Assembly: GCF_001659685.2 (NCBI RefSeq)
Contig: NZ_LXYE02000012.1
Span: 186,001-250,000 of the forward strand
Length of the DNA stretch: 64,000 bases
Reading direction: 5' to 3'
Source of the DNA: Labilibacter marinus
GTDB taxonomy: Bacteria > Bacteroidota > Bacteroidia > Bacteroidales > Marinilabiliaceae
Position numbers and translations under genes: made by a program
Shown: piece after piece, positions 1 to 7,973 of the stretch
Position numbering within the stretch: the stretch's first letter is position 1
Layout: the number at the start of each line of letters is the position of its first letter
The notes under the pieces: model-generated
What the model was told of the DNA's origin: nothing
What the model saw: the letters and a program-made list of their open reading frames with translations, nothing else
Database searches by the model: none

Positions 1-98
1 GCTTCTAGCCGATAGTGATTTTTAGCAACGCGGGTTCCTCCAATTAAGCTTGTTTTTCCTCGGTCGCCTGTTTTTGTGTATACTAAACTTTTATTCAT
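1..98 (-). CDS. Cob(I)alamin adenosyltransferase, PduO type (5' end only)
   Basis: The first 32 codons of a minus-strand gene that runs out of the window at base 1. From the ATG at 98 the product begins [21 protein letters not shown], close to the conserved N-terminus of PduO-type ATP:cob(I)alamin adenosyltransferases (YTKTGDxGxTSLxGG), which binds ATP. The enzyme moves the adenosyl group of ATP to reduced cobalamin to make coenzyme B12. The motif match is clear, but most of the protein lies outside the window, so trimer and cobalamin-site residues cannot be checked. Confidence 0.85.
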   Translation of the reverse strand, partial: MNKSLVYTKTGDRGKTSLIGGTRVAKNHYRLE

Positions 99-179
99 TC
101 TTATACTATATCAATGTTCTAATCTTTTGTTTAAAGACTGGCTTTATCATTGAAACAGCAACTATTAATAAATGTTCTG

Positions 180-893
180 TTATACTACTTCGGCAGGTGT
201 AATATTTTCGTTTACCGTATCCGATTCTATTAAACCATCCTTAAGTCGGATAATACGGTGGGCATGTTGAGCAATATCTTCCTCATGTGTAACCAGGATA
301 ATGGTGTTACCCATGGCATGAATATCGCCAAATAAACGCATGATATCTACTGATGTTTTTGAATCTAAATTACCTGTAGGCTCATCGGCAAGAATAATGG
401 ATGGGGTGTTGATAAGAGCTCTGGCTACTGCCACTCTTTGTCGCTGACCACCCGATAATTCGTTGGGTTTGTGCGAGGCTCTATCTTCAAGACCAACCTT
501 TGCAATGGCATCATTTCCTTTAATTATTCTTTCCTGTTTAGATACGCCCGCATATATTAATGGTAACATTACGTTTTCTAAAGCAGAGTATCGCGGTAGC
601 AAGTTAAAAGTTTGAAAAACAAAACCAATTTCCTTATTTCTAATTTCGGCTAATCTGTCATCTGTTAAGCGACTAACGTCGGTGCCATTTAAAACATAGC
701 TTCCCCCGGTTGGAGTATCCAATGCACCAATCACATTCATCAAGGTCGATTTTCCAGAACCAGAAGGCCCCATAATGGCTACGTACTCACCTTTTCTAAT
801 GTTTACGTTAACTCCTTGTAGTGCTTTTACTACCTGAGTACCTACCTCGTAAAATTTTGTGATTCCTGTTATTTCAATGACATTGTCGTTCAT
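180..893 (-). CDS. ABC transporter ATP-binding protein, LolD/MacB type
   Basis: A 237-residue ABC ATPase with all motifs intact: Walker [10 protein letters not shown] at residues 42-50, Q-loop FVFQTFN near 91-97, signature LSGGQ at 146-150, Walker B ILADE at 167-171 and the H-loop in VTHE. Length and motif style fit the LolD/MacB/FtsE-like group, whose members power lipoprotein release, macrolide or peptide efflux, or envelope remodelling rather than solute uptake. The cognate FtsX-like permease is not next to it, so the substrate is unknown. The last residues (ENITPAEVV) extend past the usual domain end. Confidence 0.9.
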   Translation of the reverse strand: MNDNVIEITGITKFYEVGTQVVKALQGVNVNIRKGEYVAIMGPSGSGKSTLMNVIGALDTPTGGSYVLNGTDVSRLTDDRLAEIRNKEIGFVFQTFNLLPRYSALENVMLPLIYAGVSKQERIIKGNDAIAKVGLEDRASHKPNELSGGQRQRVAVARALINTPSIILADEPTGNLDSKTSVDIMRLFGDIHAMGNTIILVTHEEDIAQHAHRIIRLKDGLIESDTVNENITPAEVV

Positions 894-918
894 AGGTGAC
901 TTATTTCTTTGGTTGTAA

Positions 919-926
919 CAAATATA
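919..926 (-). promoter_or_regulatory. Putative -7 box (TATATTTG) for the ABC ATPase gene
   Basis: Read on the minus strand this is TATATTTG, a full match to the Bacteroidota -7 consensus TAnnTTTG. It lies 25 bases upstream of the ABC ATPase start codon. No clear -33 TTTG was seen at the expected distance; two TTCAAT hexamers lie there instead. Confidence 0.45.
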
Positions 927-997
927 GTTTTTTAATTGAATTATTGAATAAGGTATAATGGCGCAACAGCATCATGAAATAACGATGTTATCTCAAT

Positions 998-1789
998 CTA
1001 AACTCTTTTAATAATATAATGCTCTTTGTTTTTTTGAATTTTTAATATGGCTACACCAAACCTAAATAAATCAAAGGTTAATGATACATCAGGATGTTGT
1101 TTAATTTCGCTCCAGGCCTTGGCCATTCCTTCAGACCAATAGATATCATCAAAAATAAAAATTGCTGATTCCGAAGCTTTGCTTAAACAGATGTTGAAAT
1201 AGTTTATAGTAGCTTGATAGTCATGATGACCATCGAAATATACAAAATCAACTTCTTTTATTTTACTTATAACCTTTGGAAGTTCTGTTTCAAAAGCACC
1301 TACATTCTGATGGATATGGATGGATTTTGCAATACTAAAATTTTCCTGGGCTTCTTTAGCAATGTTAGCACAGCCTTCGATAGTATACACAGGTGTTGTA
1401 GAATTGGGAAGTGCTAGGTAAAGTGTACCGATTCCTAACGAAGTGCCTAGTTCTATGATGTTTTGGGGTTTGAAATAACTTATTAATCTCGAAATTATCT
1501 CGCCTTGTTGTTGTGAGCTAGCATTGTATTTTACCAAGTTTTTAATGCTTCTTTTATTACTCCTAAATTTTTTAGAACCCGCACCAAAGTCGCTTATTTC
1601 AATCTGTTTTTTCGATTGTAATAAATCATTTCTTATGTCGTTTATAACGACAAAATGATAATATGGATGTACTTCATAAAAAACATCTTGAGCAATGTTT
1701 TGTGCCAAGGGCGATTGAAAATCCTTATCGCGCCATTGCTTTTTCTTAAAGATATATTGAAGGTATGCCTTTGCTTGAAACCAGTTCAC
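998..1789 (-). CDS. Class I SAM-dependent O-methyltransferase-like protein
   Basis: A 263-residue protein with a Rossmann-fold methyltransferase core. Motif I (ELGTSLGIG, residues 113-121) binds S-adenosylmethionine. An acidic residue follows in YTIEGC, and VDFVYFDGHHDY matches the region after strand 4 of catechol-O-methyltransferase-like enzymes (Methyltransf_24 type), where Asp and His often help bind metal. The N-terminal 90 residues carry no motif I recognise. The substrate cannot be told from sequence or neighbours. It stands alone between the ABC ATPase and the XRE/DUF2975 pair. Confidence 0.8.
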   Translation of the reverse strand: MNWFQAKAYLQYIFKKKQWRDKDFQSPLAQNIAQDVFYEVHPYYHFVVINDIRNDLLQSKKQIEISDFGAGSKKFRSNKRSIKNLVKYNASSQQQGEIISRLISYFKPQNIIELGTSLGIGTLYLALPNSTTPVYTIEGCANIAKEAQENFSIAKSIHIHQNVGAFETELPKVISKIKEVDFVYFDGHHDYQATINYFNICLSKASESAIFIFDDIYWSEGMAKAWSEIKQHPDVSLTFDLFRFGVAILKIQKNKEHYIIKRV

Positions 1790-1818
1790 TATAGGTGATT
1801 TATTAATTATTATCTTAT

Positions 1819-2025
1819 TTATTCGTCCTCGTATTCTATTAAGTCGCTAGGTTGACATTGTAATGCCTTACAAATAGAATTTAATGTTGAAAAGCGAATT
1901 GCTTTGGCTTTATTATTCTTTAAAATGGATAGATTAGCCATTGTAATATTTACCTTTTCGGATAGTTCCGATAAAGACACCTTTCGTTTTGCTAGCATTA
2001 CATCTAGGTTGATAATGATTGCCAT
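1819..2025 (-). CDS. Small XRE/Cro-CI family regulator (YozG-like)
   Basis: A 68-residue protein that is nearly all helix-turn-helix: KVSLSELSEKVNITMANLSILKNNKAKAIR covers the HTH, and the end (LQCQPSDLIEYEDE) is typical of the small YozG-like Cro/CI group. It starts two bases after the stop of the DUF2975 gene, so the two are co-transcribed. This XRE-DUF2975 pairing recurs in Firmicutes and Bacteroidota. The regulator probably controls its own operon, but no operator was identified. Confidence 0.85.
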   Translation of the reverse strand: MAIIINLDVMLAKRKVSLSELSEKVNITMANLSILKNNKAKAIRFSTLNSICKALQCQPSDLIEYEDE

Positions 2026-2027
2026 AG

Positions 2028-2672
2028 TTATACAGTAAGTTGGTTTTCAGATTTTAGTTTCTCACCTTCTTTAAATACTTTACTAGCTACCATTAAGAAT
2101 AAGATTACAAATAAAAGGTTAATGTAGGAGTTAATGTTAATATAAAAACCTTGTAAATCTATTTGATTAGCTATAATGTTATTAGAAGCGTTTTTCTCAT
2201 AGTATATGTACGATAATGAAGATCTCCAATATAATAGGACTAAACTTAGGCATAGATAAATGGAGCAATATATAGATGACTTTTTAAAGAATTGAGATGT
2301 ATTGTAAAAAAAAGAACCTTCTTTTCTGGATATATTGACAAAACCTCTAAGTTGGTTAATTATCAAAAGAACAAAAGTAAGGCTGATTAATCCTGACATC
2401 CAAATTTTAAATTTAGAGCCTCCAGATAATTTATTAAAGAAAATACCTTCAATGTCAGAATTTTTATATTCCTCATAGGTTGTAGGTATTTTTGTTATGT
2501 TGCCTGTAAACTCTATGTAAGTATGTTTTGTTAATAGTAATTTTTCTACACTTTGGGGAGAATATCTTGCATGAATGAATAGGTAACTAAATAGAAAAAT
2601 AGAAATAATAATTATAAGCTTTATAAAAGAAAGAAGTTTGCTTGCAAAAAGTAATGTTCGACTCTGTTTCAT
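2028..2672 (-). CDS. DUF2975 domain integral membrane protein
   Basis: A 214-residue protein with four predicted membrane segments (about residues 14-31, 91-107, 131-147 and 182-197). The layout and its downstream XRE partner match DUF2975. The first extracytoplasmic loop (residues 32-88) is unusually large for so small a protein. The family's function is not established; the constant pairing with a small DNA-binding protein suggests a membrane partner that modulates the regulator, which is inference. An A/T-rich stretch of about 95 bases upstream probably holds the promoter. Confidence 0.75.
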   Translation of the reverse strand: MKQSRTLLFASKLLSFIKLIIIISIFLFSYLFIHARYSPQSVEKLLLTKHTYIEFTGNITKIPTTYEEYKNSDIEGIFFNKLSGGSKFKIWMSGLISLTFVLLIINQLRGFVNISRKEGSFFYNTSQFFKKSSIYCSIYLCLSLVLLYWRSSLSYIYYEKNASNNIIANQIDLQGFYININSYINLLFVILFLMVASKVFKEGEKLKSENQLTV

Positions 2673-2767
2673 AGTTTTTTTATTTTAAATTAATAACTCA
2701 AATGTAAAATAAAAATATTAATAAACAATAATAAAATATCGAAAAACGATAAATATATTGATAAGGA

Positions 2768-3565
2768 TTATCTATTCTTAACGCTTATGTTTTCTTCCAG
2801 CTCAGGCAGTATAAATTTGTTAATCACTTTTTTTGCCGCTTTATAACCTACTTCAATCAACTCATCTACTTTCGAATAGTCCCAAGGCGAGTAATGAACA
2901 ATGTTTCTAGGTTCAATAAAAAAGTCGCAATAGTTTCGGCTTTGCCAAACGTTTTGTGCTATAGATAGATAAAATACACGTTCTCCCACTTGTTTAGCCG
3001 ATTCAATGTTCTCCTCGCGTTTAACAGGGTTTACATTAGAACCAATAATGAAATTACACTCACCAATCATAGCTTCTGCTGGTAAGTTATGAAAAAGACC
3101 TCCATCAACATACGCACTTCCGTTTATTTTCAATGGCGTAAAAACTAAAGGAACACCTGCGCTAGCAATTACCCAATCCATCAGTTGACCACCTCGGTTA
3201 ATAATTTCTCCTTTACCCGAGTTTATATTAGATACAGCCACGGAGAAAGGACGTTCTAGTTTTTCGAATTCGTTATGTCCAATGTGTTTTATCAGTAATT
3301 CTTTAACCCCAGTTAAGCTCAGCAAACCAGGCTTAAACCATTCAACTTTAAACCATTTGTAAATTTTCTCATCCTTGAGTAGTTTGGCCATTTTTTTTGC
3401 GCTAAACCCAGCAGCATACATTACGCCCACAATGGCACCCATACTGGTTCCTGCCACTAATTCAGGTTTAATATTATGTTCTTCGAGTGCCTTAATTACC
3501 CCAATGTGTGCTATTCCTCTTGCGCCACCGCCGCTAAGCGCTATGCCTATTTTATTTTCGTTCAT
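2768..3565 (-). CDS. Patatin-like phospholipase (RssA-like)
   Basis: A 265-residue patatin-fold serine hydrolase. The oxyanion motif SGGGARG (residues 11-17), nucleophile elbow GTSMG with Ser41, and the catalytic Asp154 in the DGG motif are all present, giving a complete Ser-Asp dyad. Length and motifs fit the bacterial RssA/YlbK group of cytoplasmic or inner-membrane-associated esterases. There is no signal peptide, porin domain or POTRA domain, so it is not the self-secreting PlpD type. Its lipid substrate is unknown. It lies downstream of oxyR on the same strand with a 73-base gap. Confidence 0.88.
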   Translation of the reverse strand: MNENKIGIALSGGGARGIAHIGVIKALEEHNIKPELVAGTSMGAIVGVMYAAGFSAKKMAKLLKDEKIYKWFKVEWFKPGLLSLTGVKELLIKHIGHNEFEKLERPFSVAVSNINSGKGEIINRGGQLMDWVIASAGVPLVFTPLKINGSAYVDGGLFHNLPAEAMIGECNFIIGSNVNPVKREENIESAKQVGERVFYLSIAQNVWQSRNYCDFFIEPRNIVHYSPWDYSKVDELIEVGYKAAKKVINKFILPELEENISVKNR

Positions 3566-3638
3566 TTTAAATCAATTGACGTTACTTATTATATAATGTC
3601 CTTTTTCCTTCAATTTACTCACTTAACTCCAAGCTAAC

Positions 3639-4586
3639 TTAGTTTCTCCATTCTACAATGTGTCCGTCTGTTTGGTTGAGTAGATATTCAGGAACGCTCT
3701 TTTTTATATGTTCAAATAGATGTTTAAGCAGCTGTTGCTTGGCAAAATTACGCGAATACACCATACTTACTTCTCTTAAAGGATCGCTTTCTCCAATGTT
3801 TTTTACCTGTGCATGTTTGTTATTCAATACATTATCATCAATGCTTAATTCCGGCAAAAGGGTGTAACCTCCTTCTTTCTCAACCAGTTTTTTAATGGTT
3901 TCTAAAGATCCACTTTCGTAGTTAATAGCTATCTCTTCTTTTAATTTATCATGAATAGAACACAAATTAACCACCTGACTACGGAAACAATGACCAGTAC
4001 TTAATAACCATAATCCATCTCCCGCAATTTCAGCAGGATCTACCCTGTTTTTGGGAGCCAGCTGATGTTTATTATTCACGTATAAAAACATTCTCTCGTA
4101 AAAAATAGGCTCTTCTTTTATGCCAGCTTCGTTTAATGGAGTCACCAATAAGCCCAAGTCAATCATGTCTTTATGAAGCTGGTCAATAATATCTTCTGAC
4201 AGTAGTTCAATGATTTTTAGTTTAATGTCGGGGAACTCTCTCGAAAATGAACCTGCAAATAAAGGGAGTAAGTATGGAGCTAGGGAAGGAATTATGCCAA
4301 TAACGAGTTCTCCGCTTACAATTCCTTTTTGCTGTTTTACTAAATCGTAAATTTTATTGTTTTCGGCCAGTGTTTTTCGAGCCTGCTCAATAATTACCTT
4401 GCCCACTTCGGTAGGTACTACAGGTTGTTTGGAGCGGTCAAAAATAACAATGTCAAGTTCATCTTCCAGCTTTTTAAGTTGCATACTTAAAGTAGGTTGC
4501 GATACAAAACATTTTTCGCTAGCAGTAACAAAGTGCCTGTATGTATCCACTGCAACCACATATTCTAATTGTGTTATCGTAATCAT
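3639..4586 (-). CDS. oxyR: Hydrogen peroxide-sensing LysR regulator OxyR
   Basis: A 315-residue LysR-type regulator. The N-terminal winged HTH covers residues 1-60 and the substrate-binding-like domain starts near 90. The redox cysteines are Cys200 and Cys209 in GHCFRSQVVNLC, with the same nine-residue spacing as E. coli OxyR Cys199/Cys208, which supports peroxide sensing by disulfide formation. It is divergently transcribed from dps, a classic OxyR target, across a 168-base intergenic region. The C-terminus extends about 10 residues beyond the E. coli protein. Confidence 0.93.
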   Translation of the reverse strand: MITITQLEYVVAVDTYRHFVTASEKCFVSQPTLSMQLKKLEDELDIVIFDRSKQPVVPTEVGKVIIEQARKTLAENNKIYDLVKQQKGIVSGELVIGIIPSLAPYLLPLFAGSFSREFPDIKLKIIELLSEDIIDQLHKDMIDLGLLVTPLNEAGIKEEPIFYERMFLYVNNKHQLAPKNRVDPAEIAGDGLWLLSTGHCFRSQVVNLCSIHDKLKEEIAINYESGSLETIKKLVEKEGGYTLLPELSIDDNVLNNKHAQVKNIGESDPLREVSMVYSRNFAKQQLLKHLFEHIKKSVPEYLLNQTDGHIVEWRN

Positions 4587-4643
4587 GGCATTTATTTTTT
4601 CACTTCATGTAATGGTAAGTCAAATATAATCAATAGATATAAA

Positions 4644-4655
4644 TAATAGCTATTA
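4644..4655. promoter_or_regulatory. 12-bp perfect palindrome between oxyR and dps
   Basis: TAATAGCTATTA is a perfect 12-bp palindrome lying 18 bases upstream of the dps -33 element. It contains ATAG/CTAT half-sites like those of OxyR operators, but they abut instead of showing the seven-base spacing of the E. coli consensus. A second palindrome (AATCGATT, 4668-4675) lies next to it. It is the best visible candidate for OxyR control of dps, oxyR or both; binding is inferred. Confidence 0.35.
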
Positions 4656-4673
4656 CAATATAAAAACAATCGA

Positions 4674-4705
4674 TTTGATTGATGCTGGCTTAGTTCGCAT
4701 ATTTG
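4674..4705 (+). promoter_or_regulatory. Putative dps promoter (TTTG-N20-CATATTTG)
   Basis: A -33 TTTG at 4674-4677 is followed after 20 bases by CATATTTG at 4698-4705, seven of eight positions compatible with TAnnTTTG and at the usual Bacteroidota spacing. Transcription would start near 4712, leaving a leader of about 43 bases before the dps ATG. Confidence 0.5.
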
Positions 4706-4754
4706 TAGTGTACAATAACAACAAAGAAATAATAACAACAAAAAATATAACGAC

Positions 4755-5222
4755 ATGAAAAATTTAGTAGGATTAGACAAAGAAAAAGCGACTGTATTAG
4801 CAAGTAAGTTAAATGAGTTATTAGCCAATTATCAATTGTTTTATCAAAATTTAAGAGGTTTCCATTGGAACATAAAAGGGAAAAACTTTTTTGAGCTTCA
4901 TGTAAAATTTGAAGAGTTTTATAACGATGCGGTAATTAAAGTGGATGAAATTGCAGAGCGAATTTTAACCTTAGAAGGTGAGCCATTGCATACCTTTAGC
5001 GATTATCTAAAAACAGCCACTTTAGAGGAGCAAAATGGAATTACAGATGGTGTTCAGGCTATCGAAGTAATTGTGGCTAACTTCTCCACATTAGTATTGT
5101 TGGAGCGCGAAATTTTATCCTTAGCAGGAGATGCAGATGATGAAGGAACAGCTTCATTAATGAGTGACTATATCTCAGAAACAGAAAAAACACTTTGGAT
5201 GCTAAATGCTTATTTGAGGTAA
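4755..5222 (+). CDS. dps: Dps ferritin-like DNA-protection protein
   Basis: A 155-residue Dps/miniferritin. The ferroxidase residues typical of Dps appear as FHWNIKG (His, around residue 37), FFELHVKFEEFYND (His, Asp and Glu) and VDEIAERI. Dps forms a dodecamer that oxidises Fe2+ with H2O2, stores the iron and limits Fenton damage to DNA. There is little of the Lys-rich N-terminal tail that E. coli Dps uses to bind DNA, so this protein may act mainly through iron and peroxide removal. Control by the divergent oxyR is likely. Confidence 0.93.
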   Translation: MKNLVGLDKEKATVLASKLNELLANYQLFYQNLRGFHWNIKGKNFFELHVKFEEFYNDAVIKVDEIAERILTLEGEPLHTFSDYLKTATLEEQNGITDGVQAIEVIVANFSTLVLLEREILSLAGDADDEGTASLMSDYISETEKTLWMLNAYLR

Positions 5223-5251
5223 GTTTTGGTATAGGTAGATTAAAAATGAAG

Positions 5252-5286
5252 GCGCAAGGGTATGGAATACGTTTGCGCTTTTTTTT
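5252..5286 (+). terminator. Rho-independent terminator after dps
   Basis: Stem GCGCAA (5252-5257) pairs with TTGCGC (5273-5278) and is followed directly by a run of eight T residues. It lies 30 bases past the dps stop codon. Confidence 0.8.
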
Positions 5287-5369
5287 GTTGATATTTCGTG
5301 GATAGTTTAGGTAATTAAAAGCCTGATTAATAATTCGCGTGAGTCATCCTCATATTTAAATTAAAAGTT

Positions 5370-5377
5370 TATTTTTG
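5370..5377 (+). promoter_or_regulatory. Putative -7 box (TATTTTTG) for purT
   Basis: TATTTTTG is a full match to TAnnTTTG and lies 26 bases before the purT ATG. No strong -33 TTTG is visible 19-21 bases upstream. No PurR operator or purine riboswitch was recognised in the leader. Confidence 0.45.
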
Positions 5378-5403
5378 CAGCTTCTTAAAATACCCAATTA
5401 AAA

Positions 5404-6600
5404 ATGAATAAATCATCAAGTGCTTGCATAGGAACTCCCCTGTCTCCTTCTGCAACAAAAGTTATTATGCTAGGTTCGGGTGAGCTGGGCAAAGAGGTTG
5501 TAATTGAGTTTCAACGATTCGGAGTTGAGGTAATTGCCATTGATAAATACGAAAATGCGCCGGCTATGCAGGTGGCACATCGTAGTTATATCGTTTCTAT
5601 GTTAGATGGCGAATCTTTGGCTAAGATTATTCGTGAAGAGAAACCGGATTATATTATCCCAGAAGTTGAAGCTATAGCTACCGATACTTTATTGGAGTTA
5701 GAGAAAGAAGGATTTAATGTGATTCCAACAGCCAATGCTACTAGTTTAACGATGAATCGTGAGGGCATTCGATCTTTGGCTGCCGAGGAATTGGGGTTAA
5801 AGACATCGCCATATAGATTTGCAGGCACCAAAGCTGAATTTGATGCAGGTGTTGCTGAGATTGGATATCCTTGCGTGATTAAGCCTATTATGAGCTCGTC
5901 AGGTAAAGGACAAAGTGTGATTAAGAGTGAGGCTGATATTGATTATGCTTGGAATTACGCTTTAGAAGGAGCTCGTGGAAATAGCGACCGTGTTATCATT
6001 GAGGGTTTTGTTGATTTTGATTACGAAATAACTTTGCTAACCATTAGTCATATTGGTGGCGTTTCGTTTTGTGCTCCAATTGGTCACCGTCAAGAAGGTG
6101 GTGATTATCAAGAGTCGTGGCAACCGCAAGCCATGAGCGAAAAAGCTTTAGCCGATTCTCAAATGATTTCGGAAAAAGTAGTGAAAGCGCTTGGAGGAAG
6201 AGGTTTATTTGGTGTTGAGTTTTTTGTAAAAGGTGATGAGGTTTATTTTAGTGAGCTTTCTCCTCGTCCGCATGATACAGGTATGGTAACGATGATTTCG
6301 CAAGATTTAAGTGAGTTTGCTTTACATGTAAGAGCTATCCTAGGATTACCCATCCCAAATATTGTTCAGCATGCACCAGCAGCCAGTAGCGTAATTATGG
6401 TTGAAGGAAACTCAAAACAAGTTTCGTTTACCGGATTGGAACAAGCCTTAGCTGAGCCGGATACGCAAGTAAGATTATTTGGGAAACCAGAAGTAGAGGG
6501 TGAGCGAAGAATGGGAGTTTGTTTGGCACGAGGAGCTTCGGTTGAAGAGGCTCGTGAGAAAGCCAATAAAGCAAGCGCTGCTATTAAAGTAAGTTTGTAA
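5404..6600 (+). CDS. purT: Formate-dependent phosphoribosylglycinamide formyltransferase
   Basis: A 398-residue ATP-grasp enzyme that makes formyl-GAR from GAR, formate and ATP, the folate-independent version of the third step of purine synthesis. The N-terminal pre-ATP-grasp domain holds [10 protein letters not shown] (about residues 22-31). The ATP-grasp core has [15 protein letters not shown] (about 157-171), and the metal-binding end has [23 protein letters not shown]. Length equals that of E. coli PurT. It stands alone between terminators; no other purine genes are in the window. Confidence 0.96.
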   Translation: MNKSSSACIGTPLSPSATKVIMLGSGELGKEVVIEFQRFGVEVIAIDKYENAPAMQVAHRSYIVSMLDGESLAKIIREEKPDYIIPEVEAIATDTLLELEKEGFNVIPTANATSLTMNREGIRSLAAEELGLKTSPYRFAGTKAEFDAGVAEIGYPCVIKPIMSSSGKGQSVIKSEADIDYAWNYALEGARGNSDRVIIEGFVDFDYEITLLTISHIGGVSFCAPIGHRQEGGDYQESWQPQAMSEKALADSQMISEKVVKALGGRGLFGVEFFVKGDEVYFSELSPRPHDTGMVTMISQDLSEFALHVRAILGLPIPNIVQHAPAASSVIMVEGNSKQVSFTGLEQALAEPDTQVRLFGKPEVEGERRMGVCLARGASVEEAREKANKASAAIKVSL

Positions 6601-6619
6601 AAATTTAGTATAAAACACA

Positions 6620-6652
6620 AAAGGCACAGAGATATATTCTTTGTGCCTTTTT
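6620..6652. terminator. Bidirectional terminator between purT and the chemoreceptor gene
   Basis: GGCACA (6623-6628) pairs with TGTGCC (6642-6647), extended by flanking A and T runs on both sides (AAA before, TTTTT after). The arrangement can stop transcription from purT on the plus strand and from the convergent chemoreceptor gene on the minus strand. Confidence 0.8.
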
Positions 6653-6684
6653 GTTTAGTTGCTTAATATTAATATCTTCTTAAT

Positions 6685-7806
6685 TTAAGAAACTTTAAAA
6701 AAATCGATTGCTTTTTTGAGGTTTTGAGCCTGTGTAGAAAGCTCTTCAGCGCTTGAAGAAAGTTCCTCGGCTATGGATGCATTTTGCTGTGTGGTATTAT
6801 TCAACGCTTGTATTGCTGAGTTAACTTGATCTACACCATTAGTTTGTTCTAGGCTGGCAGCTGTTATCTCCATCACTAAATCATTAGTTTTAGCTATTTT
6901 TGGCGAAATTTCGACCATTAAATTTCTTGAATTTTCGAACTCGTTCATGCTATCCTGTGAGGTTTGCATAATTTCATCGGCCGATTGTTTACTTATTTCT
7001 GCCAGTTTACGAACTTCTCCTGCAACAACAGCAAACCCTTTGCCTGCGCTACCTGCTCTGGCTGCTTCTACAGAGGCATTAAGAGCAAGTATGTTAGTTT
7101 GTTCAGCAATGCTGTTAATAACAGAAATCTTTTCGATGATGGAATTTACTGACTCAAAACTCTTTTGGGTTGAATCATTTACAATTTTAATTTCTTTGTT
7201 GGATGAGGATGCTATTTTAGAAGTCTCTTGTGCGTTATGAGTATTGCTACTAATATTTCCAGTTATTTCCTCCATGGTAGAGGAAATTTCTTCCAACGAT
7301 GAGGCCTGCTCTGATGAGCCTTGCGATAATGAAGCTGAGGTGTTTTTAAATTGGTTGCTTGCAGATGCAAGATTGGCAGAATTGTTTTTGACTTCTTGAA
7401 TTATTCTAATCAAATTATCAGACAAGTCTATAATGGAATTATTGAGTTTGTTAATTTCATTTTCTTTGTCTTGTTTTTGTAAATCATTTTTTAATTGACC
7501 TTCAGAGAGTTGTTTTACTCTTTCTGCAAAATCTTCGAGTGGTTTTTTTACCCAAACGCTTATAAGTTTCAATGAAACTACGGCAATTATAATACCGAAT
7601 CCAAGATTAAGGTATGCGTTTATGTAACCAAGTGTTGTCCATGCAGATAAAGTATTTACTATAATAATATCGATTACTACAACTAAACCAACCTTGTTTA
7701 ATATGGATTTTTTAAAGAAGTACTTAAGGATAAAATACCCTATTGATGCTCCAAATAATACCCTAATTAGTTGAGAGATTGCATATTGTTGAATATCTAC
7801 GTCCAT
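6685..7806 (-). CDS. Methyl-accepting chemotaxis-type protein lacking a ligand-binding domain
   Basis: A 373-residue receptor. The N-terminal 90 residues form three or four membrane segments with only very short loops, followed by a HAMP-like linker ([16 protein letters not shown]) and a long coiled-coil signalling domain. The conserved hairpin tip, which binds CheA/CheW in classical receptors, is present as [18 protein letters not shown]. No periplasmic sensor domain exists, so it may sense membrane state or act with a partner. No che genes lie nearby; many non-flagellate Bacteroidota keep such receptors, sometimes tied to gliding. Confidence 0.88.
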   Translation of the reverse strand: MDVDIQQYAISQLIRVLFGASIGYFILKYFFKKSILNKVGLVVVIDIIIVNTLSAWTTLGYINAYLNLGFGIIIAVVSLKLISVWVKKPLEDFAERVKQLSEGQLKNDLQKQDKENEINKLNNSIIDLSDNLIRIIQEVKNNSANLASASNQFKNTSASLSQGSSEQASSLEEISSTMEEITGNISSNTHNAQETSKIASSSNKEIKIVNDSTQKSFESVNSIIEKISVINSIAEQTNILALNASVEAARAGSAGKGFAVVAGEVRKLAEISKQSADEIMQTSQDSMNEFENSRNLMVEISPKIAKTNDLVMEITAASLEQTNGVDQVNSAIQALNNTTQQNASIAEELSSSAEELSTQAQNLKKAIDFFKVS

Positions 7807-7916
7807 CTTGTTTTTTGTTTATCTTTTGACGGGGAGGGATGGATAAGGGCTATGCTTACGGTAAGTCCTTTTAAAAGTTTCGGGTATTGTGTTAAGAATT
7901 GGTAATTCGGGTATTG

Positions 7917-7948
7917 TTTGCATCATCCGCTTCATTCTACTATTTTTG
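7917..7948 (+). promoter_or_regulatory. recG promoter (TTTG-N20-TATTTTTG)
   Basis: TTTG at 7917-7920 and TATTTTTG at 7941-7948 are separated by exactly 20 bases, a textbook Bacteroidota primary-sigma promoter. The predicted start near 7955 leaves about 19 bases of leader before the recG ATG at 7974. Confidence 0.7.
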
Positions 7949-7973
7949 TTTCCCTTATTTGTAGCGGGAGATT

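Noticed and set aside
4592-4828. Minus-strand 78-codon ORF overlapping dps
   Set aside because: It covers the oxyR-dps control region and the dps start; Leu/Cys/Tyr-rich chance ORF.
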